In this document: one piece after another, positions 43,269 to 53,932 of the stretch
How positions within the stretch are numbered: the stretch's first letter is position 1
Layout: the number at the start of each line of letters is the position of its first letter
Source of the DNA: Scybalousia_A sp045221575
GTDB lineage: Bacteria > Bacteroidota > Bacteroidia > Bacteroidales > P3
DNA length: 64,000 bases
Reading direction: 5' to 3'
Assembly: GCA_045221575.1 (NCBI GenBank)
Contig: JBGUWU010000023.1
Span: 10,105-74,104, forward strand
Notes under the pieces: generated by a model
Seen by the model: the letters and a program-made list of their open reading frames with translations, nothing else
Database searches by the model: none
What the model was told of the DNA's origin: nothing
Position numbers and translations under genes: made by a program

Positions 43269-44747
43269 TTATTTTAAGTTTAACATACCCATAGATAAAT
43301 CTTTCTTGCCACGAGAACCAATAACTATCACTCCGTTTTCTTTTTCGTGAGTCATAGTGGTGGAAATTATGGCTTTTGCCTCTTTGTTCACTATTATATT
43401 CTCAACTTCTGCCTTACCTTCAGGACTAATTTTCAATAAATTGCCTGCAATGTTGCCTGTGTTCATTCCATAGAAAGTAACGTATGCTTCTTTGTAAACA
43501 TCTCCTGATAGATCGTTGTCTTTTTTGCTCGTATTATAAATGGAATATACATTATTGTTGTAAGTAAAAAAGATAGGTTTTTCATAATCTGTCCTATTAG
43601 TGTTAAATAGGTTCTGATATTTTGTTGAGCGTGAAACAAGTTGAGTATAAATTAGTTCGTTTTTCATAGGATTGAGACAAATAACATAGAAATTTCTGTC
43701 AAACTTTACTAAATATCCCGGTGTTTTAGCAGGTTCTACCCAAACAGAAAAGATGTCATTGACTATACAAGCAACATTTCCATTATCCAATTCTAACATT
43801 TCTGTTACAGTCCATTGAGTTTCTTCGTTGCCTTTGCCTTTTTTATTGTTAGAAGTCTTCATTTTAAAAGAAGAAGATGCAACTATATTAGATTCTTCTA
43901 TAGAATATGTTATAGAATTAAATTCTTTTCCGTCAGTGAAAGCAATCAATACTTTTTCATCTTTCAAAGGTGAGACAACAGCATTTTCTATTTCTTTTTC
44001 ACACTCTATAATTCGTTGATATTTTGAGTCTTTATCAACATAGTTTAACAAAATACTTTCGGTTTTGTCTTTCTTGTTCTTTTTATTTTCATAATAAGTA
44101 CAAAGCATATAAGCACTTCCATTGTTTGCAACATTAACATCTCTAATCCACATCTCTGTATTAGTTTTGTTCATTACTTCCTGTTGGTATAGTTGATTAA
44201 AATTTTTGTCAAAAACCATCAGGGTCATACTCTCTATACTTTTTTGTTTTTTGTCCCAATGATAGATTACAAACAAATGTTTGCTGCCATCCTTAGAACT
44301 ATAATGAGATTGGCTATCTTTTTTATCAAAGCTTAAGAGGCTTCTATGTGTCTTTTCTTTAAAACTATTTTTGTCTACAAGCACTAACACAGCATCTGTC
44401 TTGCTTTTATCCTCTTTATTCTTTTCAGTATAGACTATTGCTAAATCGTTACTTGTTGTGCTTGTGAATACTAACGAATTTCTTGGAATGGAAATATAAT
44501 CTTTGCATTCCATAAAATTTGTTGTATCTCGCATGGAAAAAAATCCTATATGATTAAATTTTCCTAAATTTCCTCCCGTTACATAATAACCGAAAGAATA
44601 ATAGTCTAAATCATCTATAGTTCCTAAATAATCGCAACGAGTTTTATTATGGTCTTCCATCTTGAAGAAATCACCCCATTGCACCTTTTGAGCATTGGCA
44701 ACCAAACAAACAATGCACAATAAAAAAATTGAACAAATTTTCTTCAT
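43269..44747 (-). CDS. Large secreted protein of unknown function
   Basis: 492 residues with a clean signal peptide (CIVCLVANAQ). The mature chain has repeating beta-rich blocks with Asp/Asn turns (VLVLVDKNSFKE, LMVFDKNFNQLYQ, VKFDRNFYVI), which could be a beta-propeller. No catalytic motif was recognised. A TACCTTTG box at 44778-44771 precedes it. It likely works at the cell envelope with the barrel downstream, an inference from linkage only. Confidence 0.65.
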   Translation of the reverse strand: MKKICSIFLLCIVCLVANAQKVQWGDFFKMEDHNKTRCDYLGTIDDLDYYSFGYYVTGGNLGKFNHIGFFSMRDTTNFMECKDYISIPRNSLVFTSTTSNDLAIVYTEKNKEDKSKTDAVLVLVDKNSFKEKTHRSLLSFDKKDSQSHYSSKDGSKHLFVIYHWDKKQKSIESMTLMVFDKNFNQLYQQEVMNKTNTEMWIRDVNVANNGSAYMLCTYYENKKNKKDKTESILLNYVDKDSKYQRIIECEKEIENAVVSPLKDEKVLIAFTDGKEFNSITYSIEESNIVASSSFKMKTSNNKKGKGNEETQWTVTEMLELDNGNVACIVNDIFSVWVEPAKTPGYLVKFDRNFYVICLNPMKNELIYTQLVSRSTKYQNLFNTNRTDYEKPIFFTYNNNVYSIYNTSKKDNDLSGDVYKEAYVTFYGMNTGNIAGNLLKISPEGKAEVENIIVNKEAKAIISTTMTHEKENGVIVIGSRGKKDLSMGMLNLK

Positions 44748-44867
44748 AATAGTATATATTTAACACTCTGCAAAGGTATAAAAAATAATATTCCTATAAC
44801 TATTTTCCATATCTAAAATTATATATTTCTTTCTTAAAATATATATAAATATTTATATATCAGTAAA

Positions 44868-44905
44868 AAAAAGCAAGACTCGAAAATCTCAAGTCTTGCT
44901 TTTTT
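44868..44905 (-). terminator. Terminator of the MFS transporter gene
   Basis: AAAGCAAGACT / AGTCTTGCTTTTTT. T-tracts on both strands. Confidence 0.88.
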
Positions 44906-44929
44906 AATGTATTTTAAAATCTCTTTAAA

Positions 44930-46372
44930 TTATTTCTTAATATTTGGTTCTTCCAATCCAAGATGTTTTTTCTTGTCCATAATCTTTAGATAGATGGAAA
45001 TCAAAAGAGCCAAAATTCCGAAACTTGCAAATATTACTAAAGGAATAGTGTAATCGTAAGGAATAAACTCTGCACCTGATGCTTTTGCAGCTAAGACTGC
45101 AGGGTTGTTTGCATTAGAAGATTGCAATACTCCTCCTATTAGCATAGGGACAAAGCATAGTCCAACGTTTTGAACCCAGAATATTAGAGAATAAGCACTT
45201 CCTAAATAACGAGGGTCCATAATCTTTGGAACACTTGGCCACAAAGCAGCAGGGACCAAAGCAAATGATACTCCAAGAATAACAATTGTTGCGTATGCTA
45301 AAACTTTGCTGTGTGTTGCAGGTAGAAGAAATGCAAAAACTAAATGACATACAATCAATAGTAAAGCACCAAACATTAACATTGTAGCTCCTTTTCCTTT
45401 TCTATCAAGGAAGTTACCCAAGAATGGAGTAATAATGGCAGCACCAATAGGGAACCAACGGAAAATATTAGAAGCTTCTTGTGGAGACATATTTCCTATA
45501 TTACATTGTAGCATATTTGCTCCATATCTTTGGAATGGGAATATGGCTGAATAATAGAGTACGCATAATAATGCAACAATCCAGAATGTTTGGCTACTAA
45601 GTATTTTACCAATGTCGCTAACTTTAAATTCTTCTTCGCTGCTTGCTCCTTCTGCAAGAGCTTTTTCTCCCAATTGTTTGTCAAATTTTTTGTCCATAAC
45701 ACAGAAAACAAGGAAGAAAATCAAGCCTATTAATAACAAAACAGTACAGAATGCAACTGAAGCAACAACTGTTTCCTTACCAAACACACTTTGGCCTAGA
45801 TGAGTTGCAAGCCATGGAGAAATGGAGAATATTGCAAATACTCCAACACGAGCAATAGCCATTTCTAAACCCATAGCTAAAGCCATTTCTTTGCCATCAA
45901 ACCATTTTGCTATAGCTCTTGAAACTGTAATTCCTGCCATTTCGCAACCGCAACCAAAAATCATAAAACCTAAGGCTGCCATTTTTGCACTACCTGGCAT
46001 AGCTATCCACCAAGAATTTAGCCATTCGTTCATTCCTGTTGTTTGGAACCAATCACTTATGCCAATGAATTTAATTACTGCTCCTATGAACATAAGAGAA
46101 GCAGATAAAGTTCCTGTAAAACGAATTCCGCATTTGTCAAGTATAATACCTGCTATAATAAGGAATCCACATACGTTAAGGATATATTCTCCTGCAGCGT
46201 AAGTTCCAAAAGCAGAAGGTGTCCAACCTCTTTCTGCTTCTACCAAACTTTGTAGAGGAGACATTAAATCCACAAACATGTAGCCAAAGAACATCATCAA
46301 TGCGATGAGTATCAAGGCCGTCCAACGTGCAGCTGGACTGTCATTAATTAATTTTTGAAGTTTTTCTGTCAT
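44930..46372 (-). CDS. Major facilitator superfamily transporter
   Basis: 480 residues, about twelve membrane helices with a charged central loop (MDKKFDKQLGEKALAEGASSEEEFK) between the two halves. MFS features include GIILDKCGIRFTG after helix 2 and GNFLDRKGKGATM in the second half. The substrate is not apparent; it resembles the uncharacterised anion-type MFS found in Bacteroidales. A TAACTTTG box lies at 46418-46411. Confidence 0.85.
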   Translation of the reverse strand: MTEKLQKLINDSPAARWTALILIALMMFFGYMFVDLMSPLQSLVEAERGWTPSAFGTYAAGEYILNVCGFLIIAGIILDKCGIRFTGTLSASLMFIGAVIKFIGISDWFQTTGMNEWLNSWWIAMPGSAKMAALGFMIFGCGCEMAGITVSRAIAKWFDGKEMALAMGLEMAIARVGVFAIFSISPWLATHLGQSVFGKETVVASVAFCTVLLLIGLIFFLVFCVMDKKFDKQLGEKALAEGASSEEEFKVSDIGKILSSQTFWIVALLCVLYYSAIFPFQRYGANMLQCNIGNMSPQEASNIFRWFPIGAAIITPFLGNFLDRKGKGATMLMFGALLLIVCHLVFAFLLPATHSKVLAYATIVILGVSFALVPAALWPSVPKIMDPRYLGSAYSLIFWVQNVGLCFVPMLIGGVLQSSNANNPAVLAAKASGAEFIPYDYTIPLVIFASFGILALLISIYLKIMDKKKHLGLEEPNIKK

Positions 46373-46855
46373 AATTTGTTATGTATTTTAAATTATTTTT
46401 TTTCAGGTTGCAAAGTTATTATTTCTTTATTAGAAATTGGCATTTTCGTTTAGATTTTTTTCATATTTTTTATAGTAATGTAAAAACAGATACAAAAATA
46501 TCAAATCTTTTTTTACCGTAATCAAATCTTTTTTTCGCAAACTAATTTTCCTTTATAAGAAAACATGTATTCCGTTTGTGAAAAAAAATTGATTTTAATC
46601 AAAGACAGATAAAAACAAAAAGCTATTGAGTAATTTGTAATGAGAAATTATAAAGATACAATTGCTATATTGAGTCAGGTTTAAATTAAAAAACTTATTT
46701 TCAAAAATTTAAACTTAATATTCTTATAAGTGTATGGATTAAAAATAAAAAAAAATAAAAAATTTTCAAAAGAAATTATGCAGTTTTGAAATATTACTAT
46801 AACTTTGCAACTTTAAAAAACTATGCAAACTTTTTAAATAATAAATCTAAGTAAT
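46373..46855. other. Divergent intergenic region, 483 bases
   Basis: AT-rich spacer between the MFS gene and secDF. It holds a -7 box for each flanking gene (46418-46411 minus; TAACTTTG 46800-46807 plus) and a two-unit 21-base repeat (46500-46535). No ORF was found. Confidence 0.65.
46500..46535 (+). repeat. Two-unit 21-base repeat ATCAAATCTTTTTTT
   Basis: ATCAAATCTTTTTTT starts at 46500 and again at 46521, exactly 21 bases apart. It shares period and ATCAA core with the arrays at 25.3 and 60.9 kb. Confidence 0.75.
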
Positions 46856-49800
46856 ATGCAAAATAAAGGAGCCATTAGAGTAATTGCAGTGCTATTTGCG
46901 TTGATATGTATCTATCAACTCTCCTTTACGTTAGTAACAAAACGTGTAGAAAGTAAGGCAGAGGAGTATGGTAAGCAAATGGCTGCAAAAGAGATGCAGA
47001 ATCTTAAATTAGACTTGTCTGATGCAGACAAGTTGGCGTATAAAGATTCTATTGAAGATCAAAGAGAAAATGCATACTTGGACTCTATTTCAGAGAAAAC
47101 AGTGTACAATTTCTTATTTATGCGTAAGTTCTCTTATAAGGAATGCAAGGCAAGAGAGATTAATCTTGGTCTTGACCTTAAGGGAGGTATGAACGTCATG
47201 ATGGAAGTTTCCACAATAGACGTTATCAAAAGCCTTGCTGTTAATCCAGAAGATGCGGTTTTATCTTCTCTATTGAAAAAAGCAACAGTTTTACACCGTC
47301 AAAGTGGAGGTAAATACATAGATAGATTTGCTGATGTTGTTAAGCAATCAAAGAATGTTGAGCTTGCAGCATTTTTCAGTACTAAACTAAAAGAAAAAGG
47401 TATAACAAAAAATTCTACAAACGATCAAGTAATTTCTGCTATAAGCGAACAATGTAGTGATGCTTTTCAAACTACATATCAAGTACTATCTAAACGTATA
47501 GACAAATTTGGAGTAGCACAACCAACTATTCAAAAACTTGATGCTACAGAAAGAATACTTATAGAACTTCCAGGTGTTAAAGATCCTCAACGTGTTACTA
47601 ACCTTTTGGAGGGTAGTGCTCGTTTGCAATTCTGGTTAGTAGAAAAAGATTTAAACAAGGCTGCTAAGGCATTGCAAGATATTGATGCATGGCTTTCTGT
47701 TGGAGATAGATCTTCAGAAATAGCAGAAGAAGCAGAAGTTTCAGAAGAGACTTCTACCGCAGTATTAAGTGCAACAGAGCAAGCATCTGAGGAAAAACAA
47801 GAAGTAAAGCCAGAAGTAAAAACAAAACCTTTACTTTCTCTATTCACTCCAAGCAAAATGCAAATGTCTCTTGCAGTTGCAACAGCTAAAGGTCAGAATA
47901 GAGCAGAAATCAATCGTCTTTTGAAAAAGGCTCAAGCTAAAATGCCAAAAGATTTACTATTCCTTTGGTCAGCTAAGCCTATAAATAAGACTAACGAATA
48001 TGAACTTTATGCAGTACATGTAGAAAAGAATGGTCCGTTGTTAGATGGTGACGTTATTTCTGATGCAAAAGATGACTTCAATCAAACAGGAAATCCTGTT
48101 GTTTCTATGGTTATGAAAGATGAAGCCGCAAGAAAATGGGCTAAGATAACAGGAAACCATGTTGGAGAATGTATTGCTATTGTGTTGGATAGTGTCGTTT
48201 ATTCTGCACCAAGAGTAAATGGAGAAATAGATGGTGGTCGTTCAGAAATTTCTGGTACATTTACAGTTGAAGAAACAAAAGACTTAGCAAATATTCTTAA
48301 GTCAGGTAAGCTTACAGCTCCTGCAAAAATAGTTCAAGAGTCTGTTGTTGGTCCTTCTTTAGGAGAAGAATCAATAAAGGCTGGTATTATGTCTTTCTTA
48401 TTTGCAATTATCCTTGTACTTATTTATATGATATTCTTCTATAGCACAGCAGGTGTTGCAGCTTGTATTGCATTAGTTGTCAATTTATTCTTCTTGTTTG
48501 GAGTTTTGGCATCTTTGGGAGCTGTTCTTACATTGCCTGGTATAGCTGGTATAGTTCTTACAATGGGTATGGCTGTAGATGCTAACGTTATTATTAATGA
48601 ACGTATCAAAGAAGAATTACTAAAAGGAAAACATGTTGGTTCAGCTATTGCGGACGGATATAAGGTAGCTTATTCCGCAATTATAGACGGAAACGTTACT
48701 ACATTATTGACAGGTATCGTTTTAGCATATTTTGGTAGTGGTCCTGTTCAAGGTTTTGCAATCGTATTATGTATAGGTATTCTTACTACTTTATTCTCTG
48801 GTATTTTTGTTTCTCGTTTAGTATTTGAATCATTACTAAGTGGAAAAGGTGGAGAAAAGAAAAATATTGCTTTCTATACTAAACTTACACAACACTTCCT
48901 TGAAAAACCTAATGTTAATTTTGTTGGTAATCATAAAAAACAATGGATTGTTGTAGGAATATTGGCTCTTGTAGCTATATGCTCTTTAACATTCAAAGGT
49001 TTAGATTTAGGTGTTGATTTCGCTGGAGGTAGAACATACGTAGTTCGTTTTGATCAAGATGTTCAACCAGAAGCAATCCGTTCAGCTCTTACTAAAGAAT
49101 ATGGTTCAGCACCAGAAGTTAAGACATTTGGACCTACTTATCAAGTTAAGGTAACAACTGATTACAGAATAAAAGAAGATGATGAACAAGTAAATAATGA
49201 AGCTATAGCAAAATTGTTTGCAGGAGTTCAATCATTCTATAAGGATAAATCTATAACATTAGATAAATTCCGTTCTACTCAAACAAGTCCATTAGGAATT
49301 ATATCTTCTGAAAAGGTAGGTCCTACAATGGCTGAAGATATTCAACGTTCTGCTATCATAGCTGTTTTAGTTTCTCTTGTTCTTATATTCATATATATAG
49401 CAATAAGATTTAAAAAATGGCAATATGGATTAGCTTCTCTTACTTCTTTAGCTTTTGACGCCTTAATAACTATTGGAGCATTTGCTTTATTCAACAAAAT
49501 AATGCCATTTAGTTTGGAAGTAGACCAACAGTTTGTTGCGGTTGTTCTAACGGTTATTGGATATTCAGTTAATGATACTGTTATTGTATTTGACCGTGTA
49601 AGAGAGAATGTTAATCTATTCCCTAAGGAAGACTATGGTAAGTTAATGAATGATGCAATGAATCAAACCTTATCTCGTACATTCAACACATTGGGTACAA
49701 CTTTACTAACTTTACTGGTTATCTTTGCATTCGGTGGAGAAGGTTTGAGAGGATTCTCATTCTCAATGTTTATTGGTATTGCTGCAGGTTGTTTCGCTTC

Positions 49801-49864
49801 TCTTTGTGTAGCATGTCCTACAGCTTATGCACTGATTACAAGAAAACAAAATATAAAAAAATAA
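46856..49864 (+). CDS. secDF: Fused protein translocase subunit SecDF
   Basis: 1002-residue fusion that uses the proton gradient to pull proteins through SecYEG. SecD part: a first membrane helix, KECKAREINLGLDLKGGMNVMMEV, P1 domain and GMAVDANVIINERIKEEL. SecF part from ~685: LDLGVDFAGGRTYVVRF and GYSVNDTVIVFDRVREN. A Glu/Ala/Val-rich insert (~280-325) sits in the P1 region, typical of Bacteroidota. A -7 box TAACTTTG lies 50 bases upstream. The small gene starting 4 bases on is probably co-expressed. Confidence 0.97.
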   Translation: MQNKGAIRVIAVLFALICIYQLSFTLVTKRVESKAEEYGKQMAAKEMQNLKLDLSDADKLAYKDSIEDQRENAYLDSISEKTVYNFLFMRKFSYKECKAREINLGLDLKGGMNVMMEVSTIDVIKSLAVNPEDAVLSSLLKKATVLHRQSGGKYIDRFADVVKQSKNVELAAFFSTKLKEKGITKNSTNDQVISAISEQCSDAFQTTYQVLSKRIDKFGVAQPTIQKLDATERILIELPGVKDPQRVTNLLEGSARLQFWLVEKDLNKAAKALQDIDAWLSVGDRSSEIAEEAEVSEETSTAVLSATEQASEEKQEVKPEVKTKPLLSLFTPSKMQMSLAVATAKGQNRAEINRLLKKAQAKMPKDLLFLWSAKPINKTNEYELYAVHVEKNGPLLDGDVISDAKDDFNQTGNPVVSMVMKDEAARKWAKITGNHVGECIAIVLDSVVYSAPRVNGEIDGGRSEISGTFTVEETKDLANILKSGKLTAPAKIVQESVVGPSLGEESIKAGIMSFLFAIILVLIYMIFFYSTAGVAACIALVVNLFFLFGVLASLGAVLTLPGIAGIVLTMGMAVDANVIINERIKEELLKGKHVGSAIADGYKVAYSAIIDGNVTTLLTGIVLAYFGSGPVQGFAIVLCIGILTTLFSGIFVSRLVFESLLSGKGGEKKNIAFYTKLTQHFLEKPNVNFVGNHKKQWIVVGILALVAICSLTFKGLDLGVDFAGGRTYVVRFDQDVQPEAIRSALTKEYGSAPEVKTFGPTYQVKVTTDYRIKEDDEQVNNEAIAKLFAGVQSFYKDKSITLDKFRSTQTSPLGIISSEKVGPTMAEDIQRSAIIAVLVSLVLIFIYIAIRFKKWQYGLASLTSLAFDALITIGAFALFNKIMPFSLEVDQQFVAVVLTVIGYSVNDTVIVFDRVRENVNLFPKEDYGKLMNDAMNQTLSRTFNTLGTTLLTLLVIFAFGGEGLRGFSFSMFIGIAAGCFASLCVACPTAYALITRKQNIKK

Positions 49865-49868
49865 TGTT

Positions 49869-50171
49869 ATGGCTACGTTATTTGGGATAATAGTTGCTGT
49901 TTTAATAACTATCGCCTCTGTTTCTAAAACAAAAAAAGGTGAAAACGTTTTTCCTAATGTTAGTTCCGTAGGTGGTGCTAACAAAGGTAAAAAGAAAAAA
50001 AACAAAGGTAGTTATGCTAAAAACATAAACTCTTATCCCAAATATACTGAGTCTGAACAAAAAGCTGATAGTAAAGTTATGAAGGAAAATAAAGTAGCAA
50101 ATAAAGAACGAATAATAGATATGAAAAAAGCTATTATTTATTCTGCTATTTTAGATAGACCTTACATATAA
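49869..50171 (+). CDS. Small membrane protein linked to secDF
   Basis: 100 residues: one N-terminal membrane helix (MATLFGIIVAVLITIASV), a Lys/Asn-rich stretch and the end MKKAIIYSAILDRPYI, a motif seen at the end of short uncharacterised Bacteroidota proteins. It begins 4 bases after secDF. Function unknown; a role with SecDF is suggested only by the tight spacing. Confidence 0.7.
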   Translation: MATLFGIIVAVLITIASVSKTKKGENVFPNVSSVGGANKGKKKKNKGSYAKNINSYPKYTESEQKADSKVMKENKVANKERIIDMKKAIIYSAILDRPYI

Positions 50172-50201
50172 ATATGTTAATGAAATAAAACAATACACTA
50201 T

Positions 50202-53200
50202 ATGAGTATGCTAAAAAGAATATTATTTACGCTGTGCCTGTTGATTGCGGGCAATGTAATGTATGCGCAAGGTGTTCTTACGGGTACTATTACAGACGAA
50301 AAAACGAAAGAGCCGTTGCCTTTTGTAAACGTCATTGTTCTACAAAATGGCGAGCAGAAGGGTGGTGCTCAAACAGGAATGGATGGTACTTATCAAATTA
50401 AGCCATTATCTCCTGGAACTTATGACATTCAAGCATCGTTTATAGGTTATGGTACTGTCATGAAAAAAGGTGTAAAAGTTGTCGCTTCCGGTTTCTCAAC
50501 AGGTGGTGATATTGCACTTAAGCCAGAATCTACAACGTTGGGAGAAGTAACTGTCATAGAATATTCAGTTCCTCTAATTCAAAAGGGTGAGGCGACTTCT
50601 GGTAGTCGTATTACTTCTGATGATATAGAGAAGATTACTGCGAACTCCGTAGATGCTATCTTGGCAACTATGGGTGGAGTACAAGACAACGATGGTGGTG
50701 CTGGCTCCGCACGTGGTGAAGGTTCTATGCAACAGTATGTCAATGGTGCAAAAAGATCTTCAGTAAATGTTCCAAAATCAGCCATTCAAGACATGCAAGT
50801 CATATTAGGAGGAACTCCTGCTCAGTATGGCGAGTCTATTGGAGGAACAATGAACATCACTTTGAAACCACCACAGAACAAATTTGAGGGAATGCTTTCT
50901 TACAGAACTTCCGAACCTTTTAACACAAGAGGTTATCATCGTGGAGAATTGTATTTAACAGGACCAGTTTGGACAAAAACAAACAAAGCTACCAACACAA
51001 CAAACACATTGGTAGGTTTCCGTTTGTCTGGATTCTTCTCTCATAGTTCTTCAGGTTTATTTGCAGATGGTAGAGAACCTTATATGATTAAGGATTCTGC
51101 TTTAGCAAGAGTTTCAAAAACACCTCTTGTTTTTGATCCAACTGCTGGTGTAAATTATTCAACATATTATTTACACAAAAATTCTTTTGAGCAAGTTGGA
51201 CGTATTCCAAACATAGGAGGAAATGCTTTGTATTTGGAAGGTGGTTTAGATTTCCGTTTGTCAAAGAGAACAACATTAAAAATTAATGGAGAATTTACTT
51301 ATTCATTTGGAAAGAATAGTGGAGACTTATTAATAAACAATGAGAACAACAGTTCTTATAAATCTCACTCTTACCAAATAATGGCAGACTTCACTCACAA
51401 GTTATCTACTGATGAAAGTTCTACAGCATTTATAAAGAACGTTATGTTCAATGCTCTTGCTTCATACGAAAGATCATTCAGTGTAAGTTCTTATAATTCA
51501 GATTTTGAAGATGATTATTTTAAATATGGATACATTGGTAAATTCACTTCTTACTGGTCTCCTACTTACAATCTTGCCTTATATGATGTAGATGGTGACG
51601 GTTCAGAAGAATGGGTTAGACAACTTACTTCTTGGTCACAAGATTCAATGTCATTCCAAGCAGCTAAGTATAATCCTGGTTTAGCAGCTTACACTAACCA
51701 AATTTATTATGGAGATGAGTTCGCATCTGTAAGAGATTATGCTACAAGAAATGCTGACTACTTAGAGGCTTATAAAGGATTGATGAATGGTAGTTATCCT
51801 TCAAGTGTATATGGATTATATACAAATGTTGGAGTATCTCCTTCTTCTTACTCTAAGAGTGAATACGAATATATATATGCAGCAGCAAAGATTTCTGCCG
51901 ACATAGGTAAGCATCAAGTTGAAATAGGATTCCAATATGACCAAAAAACTTATAGTTCTTATTCTCTTGCTGCTGGCGGTCTATGGACTCTTATGCGTCA
52001 AAGACAAAATTTGCATAATCTTTACCCAGATTACAGCAATCCTATTATAGATAATTCTGGTTATTATCCTGTTGTAACATACGATAGAAACAATGACGTT
52101 GCTTCTCAATCACACTTTGATAAATATCTACGTGATCGTTTGCGTTCTTTGGGTTACAACAATATAACAGATGTTTCTATGCTTGATATAGATAGTTATG
52201 ACCCAGACGTATTTTCTTTGGATTTATTCTCTACAGATGAGTTATATAATAATGGTAGTGCTTATGTTTCTATGCGTGGTTTTGACCATACAGGAAAGAA
52301 AATATCTGGCAAAACTTCTTTGCAAGACTTCTTCCATGGCAAAAATGGAAACAGAGTATTAGGAGCTTGGCAACCAATATACATGGCTGGCTATATTCAA
52401 GACCAGTTCTTGTTTAGTGATTTGGTATTTAATGTTGGTGTTCGTGTAGATAGATTTGATGGAAACCAGATGGTATTGAAAGATCCTTATTTGATTTACG
52501 ATGCATATACAGTTAAAGAAATGAGAGCCGCTGGTAATGATGCAGATATTCCTGCAACAATACCTGGTGATGCTGTTGTTTATGTTAATAATTTATCAGA
52601 AGGAGAGTCTTTGCCTACTAACAACGTTACTATCACAGGTTTTAGACGTGGTTATGGTTCAAATGTAACTTGGTATACAGCTAATGGTGAGATTACTTCT
52701 GACCCTAAGCGTGTAGCTGGTGCATCAGGACAACCATTGCCTTTTAGAAAAGGAACATTATTATCAACAGGTTTCCCTTCAGAAATTTCTGTAAATGCTT
52801 TTGAAGATTATGAACCTCAGGTAGTGGCAATGCCTCGTATTGCATTCTCATTCCCTGTTTCAGACCAATCAGAGTTCAAAGCATCATACGACATTATTGC
52901 ACGTCGTCCTTCTGAAAGTTATTGGCAAGCTCCATACGCAAGTTATTTGTTTATGACTAACTTGAGTGAGCCTGTTTTGAGCAATCCAAACTTAAAACCA
53001 GAAAAGATTACAAACTATGAGTTAGGTTTCCAACAAGTTCTTTCAAAGTATTCTGCTTTGACAATTTCTGCTTACTACAAACAAACAAGAGACCTTATTA
53101 ACCTTGTTCAATATGTAGGTGCAGACCCTAACTATATTTATTATTCATACGACAACCAAGATTATCGTACAACAAAAGGTATGACTATTCAGTATGACCT

Positions 53201-53894
53201 TAGACGTATAAAGAATGTAAGAGCTTCTGCAAGTTACACTCTTCAATATGCTGAAGGCACAACAGGTTTAGGTTCTTCTACTATTGTCTCTTTGATTCGT
53301 TTGGGTTATCCAAATGTTAAGATGATGTTCCCTATCAGTGACGATAGAAGACATGCATTCAAATTCAATTTGGACTTCCGTTATGAAGGAGGAGACAAAT
53401 ACAATGGACCAACAACTAAACGTAAAGTAACAGATAAAGATGGTAATCCAAGAGTTAAAACAATCAAATGGTTACAAAACTTTGGTGTAAACTTTACAGG
53501 TGTTGTTCAATCTGGTACTCCATACACCAAACTTTACAGTCAAAATCAACAAACAATAGTTGGTTCATTCCGTGGATCACGTTTGCCTTGGTACTACCGT
53601 GTTGATATGACTGTAGATAAAGCATTTATCATAAAGGTTGGTAAGAGAAATACTATATTAGATATATTCTGTTCAGTTACAAACCTATTCAACTTCAAGA
53701 ATATCACAAGTGTAAATGCTGTAACAGGTGACCCAGATGATGATGGTTATTTGACTGACCCAGAAACTCAAACTACAATTAAGTCTTATATAGATGAGAC
53801 AGCATTTAGAAGTTACTATCAAATGTATTTGAACTCTGTTTACCGTTATTCTACTCCAAGAAGTGTGGAAATAGGAGTTTCTTATCAATTCTAA
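50202..53894 (+). CDS. TonB-dependent receptor with N-terminal carboxypeptidase-like domain
   Basis: 1230-residue outer-membrane transporter. Signal peptide (to ~22), carboxypeptidase-regulatory-like domain (~24-105: GTITDEKTKEPLPFVNVIVLQ), plug domain (~125-230: NSVDAILATMGGVQDNDGG, GGTPAQYGESIGGTMNITLK) and a large barrel ending YSTPRSVEIGVSYQF. No SusD partner follows. The next gene is the giant secreted protein 38 bases on, so the receptor may work with that protein and the PorV-like barrel. Substrate unknown. Confidence 0.93.
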   Translation: MSMLKRILFTLCLLIAGNVMYAQGVLTGTITDEKTKEPLPFVNVIVLQNGEQKGGAQTGMDGTYQIKPLSPGTYDIQASFIGYGTVMKKGVKVVASGFSTGGDIALKPESTTLGEVTVIEYSVPLIQKGEATSGSRITSDDIEKITANSVDAILATMGGVQDNDGGAGSARGEGSMQQYVNGAKRSSVNVPKSAIQDMQVILGGTPAQYGESIGGTMNITLKPPQNKFEGMLSYRTSEPFNTRGYHRGELYLTGPVWTKTNKATNTTNTLVGFRLSGFFSHSSSGLFADGREPYMIKDSALARVSKTPLVFDPTAGVNYSTYYLHKNSFEQVGRIPNIGGNALYLEGGLDFRLSKRTTLKINGEFTYSFGKNSGDLLINNENNSSYKSHSYQIMADFTHKLSTDESSTAFIKNVMFNALASYERSFSVSSYNSDFEDDYFKYGYIGKFTSYWSPTYNLALYDVDGDGSEEWVRQLTSWSQDSMSFQAAKYNPGLAAYTNQIYYGDEFASVRDYATRNADYLEAYKGLMNGSYPSSVYGLYTNVGVSPSSYSKSEYEYIYAAAKISADIGKHQVEIGFQYDQKTYSSYSLAAGGLWTLMRQRQNLHNLYPDYSNPIIDNSGYYPVVTYDRNNDVASQSHFDKYLRDRLRSLGYNNITDVSMLDIDSYDPDVFSLDLFSTDELYNNGSAYVSMRGFDHTGKKISGKTSLQDFFHGKNGNRVLGAWQPIYMAGYIQDQFLFSDLVFNVGVRVDRFDGNQMVLKDPYLIYDAYTVKEMRAAGNDADIPATIPGDAVVYVNNLSEGESLPTNNVTITGFRRGYGSNVTWYTANGEITSDPKRVAGASGQPLPFRKGTLLSTGFPSEISVNAFEDYEPQVVAMPRIAFSFPVSDQSEFKASYDIIARRPSESYWQAPYASYLFMTNLSEPVLSNPNLKPEKITNYELGFQQVLSKYSALTISAYYKQTRDLINLVQYVGADPNYIYYSYDNQDYRTTKGMTIQYDLRRIKNVRASASYTLQYAEGTTGLGSSTIVSLIRLGYPNVKMMFPISDDRRHAFKFNLDFRYEGGDKYNGPTTKRKVTDKDGNPRVKTIKWLQNFGVNFTGVVQSGTPYTKLYSQNQQTIVGSFRGSRLPWYYRVDMTVDKAFIIKVGKRNTILDIFCSVTNLFNFKNITSVNAVTGDPDDDGYLTDPETQTTIKSYIDETAFRSYYQMYLNSVYRYSTPRSVEIGVSYQF

Positions 53895-53932
53895 TTAGTT
53901 TGTATTGTAATAAAGAAAATAATATAGAAGTT

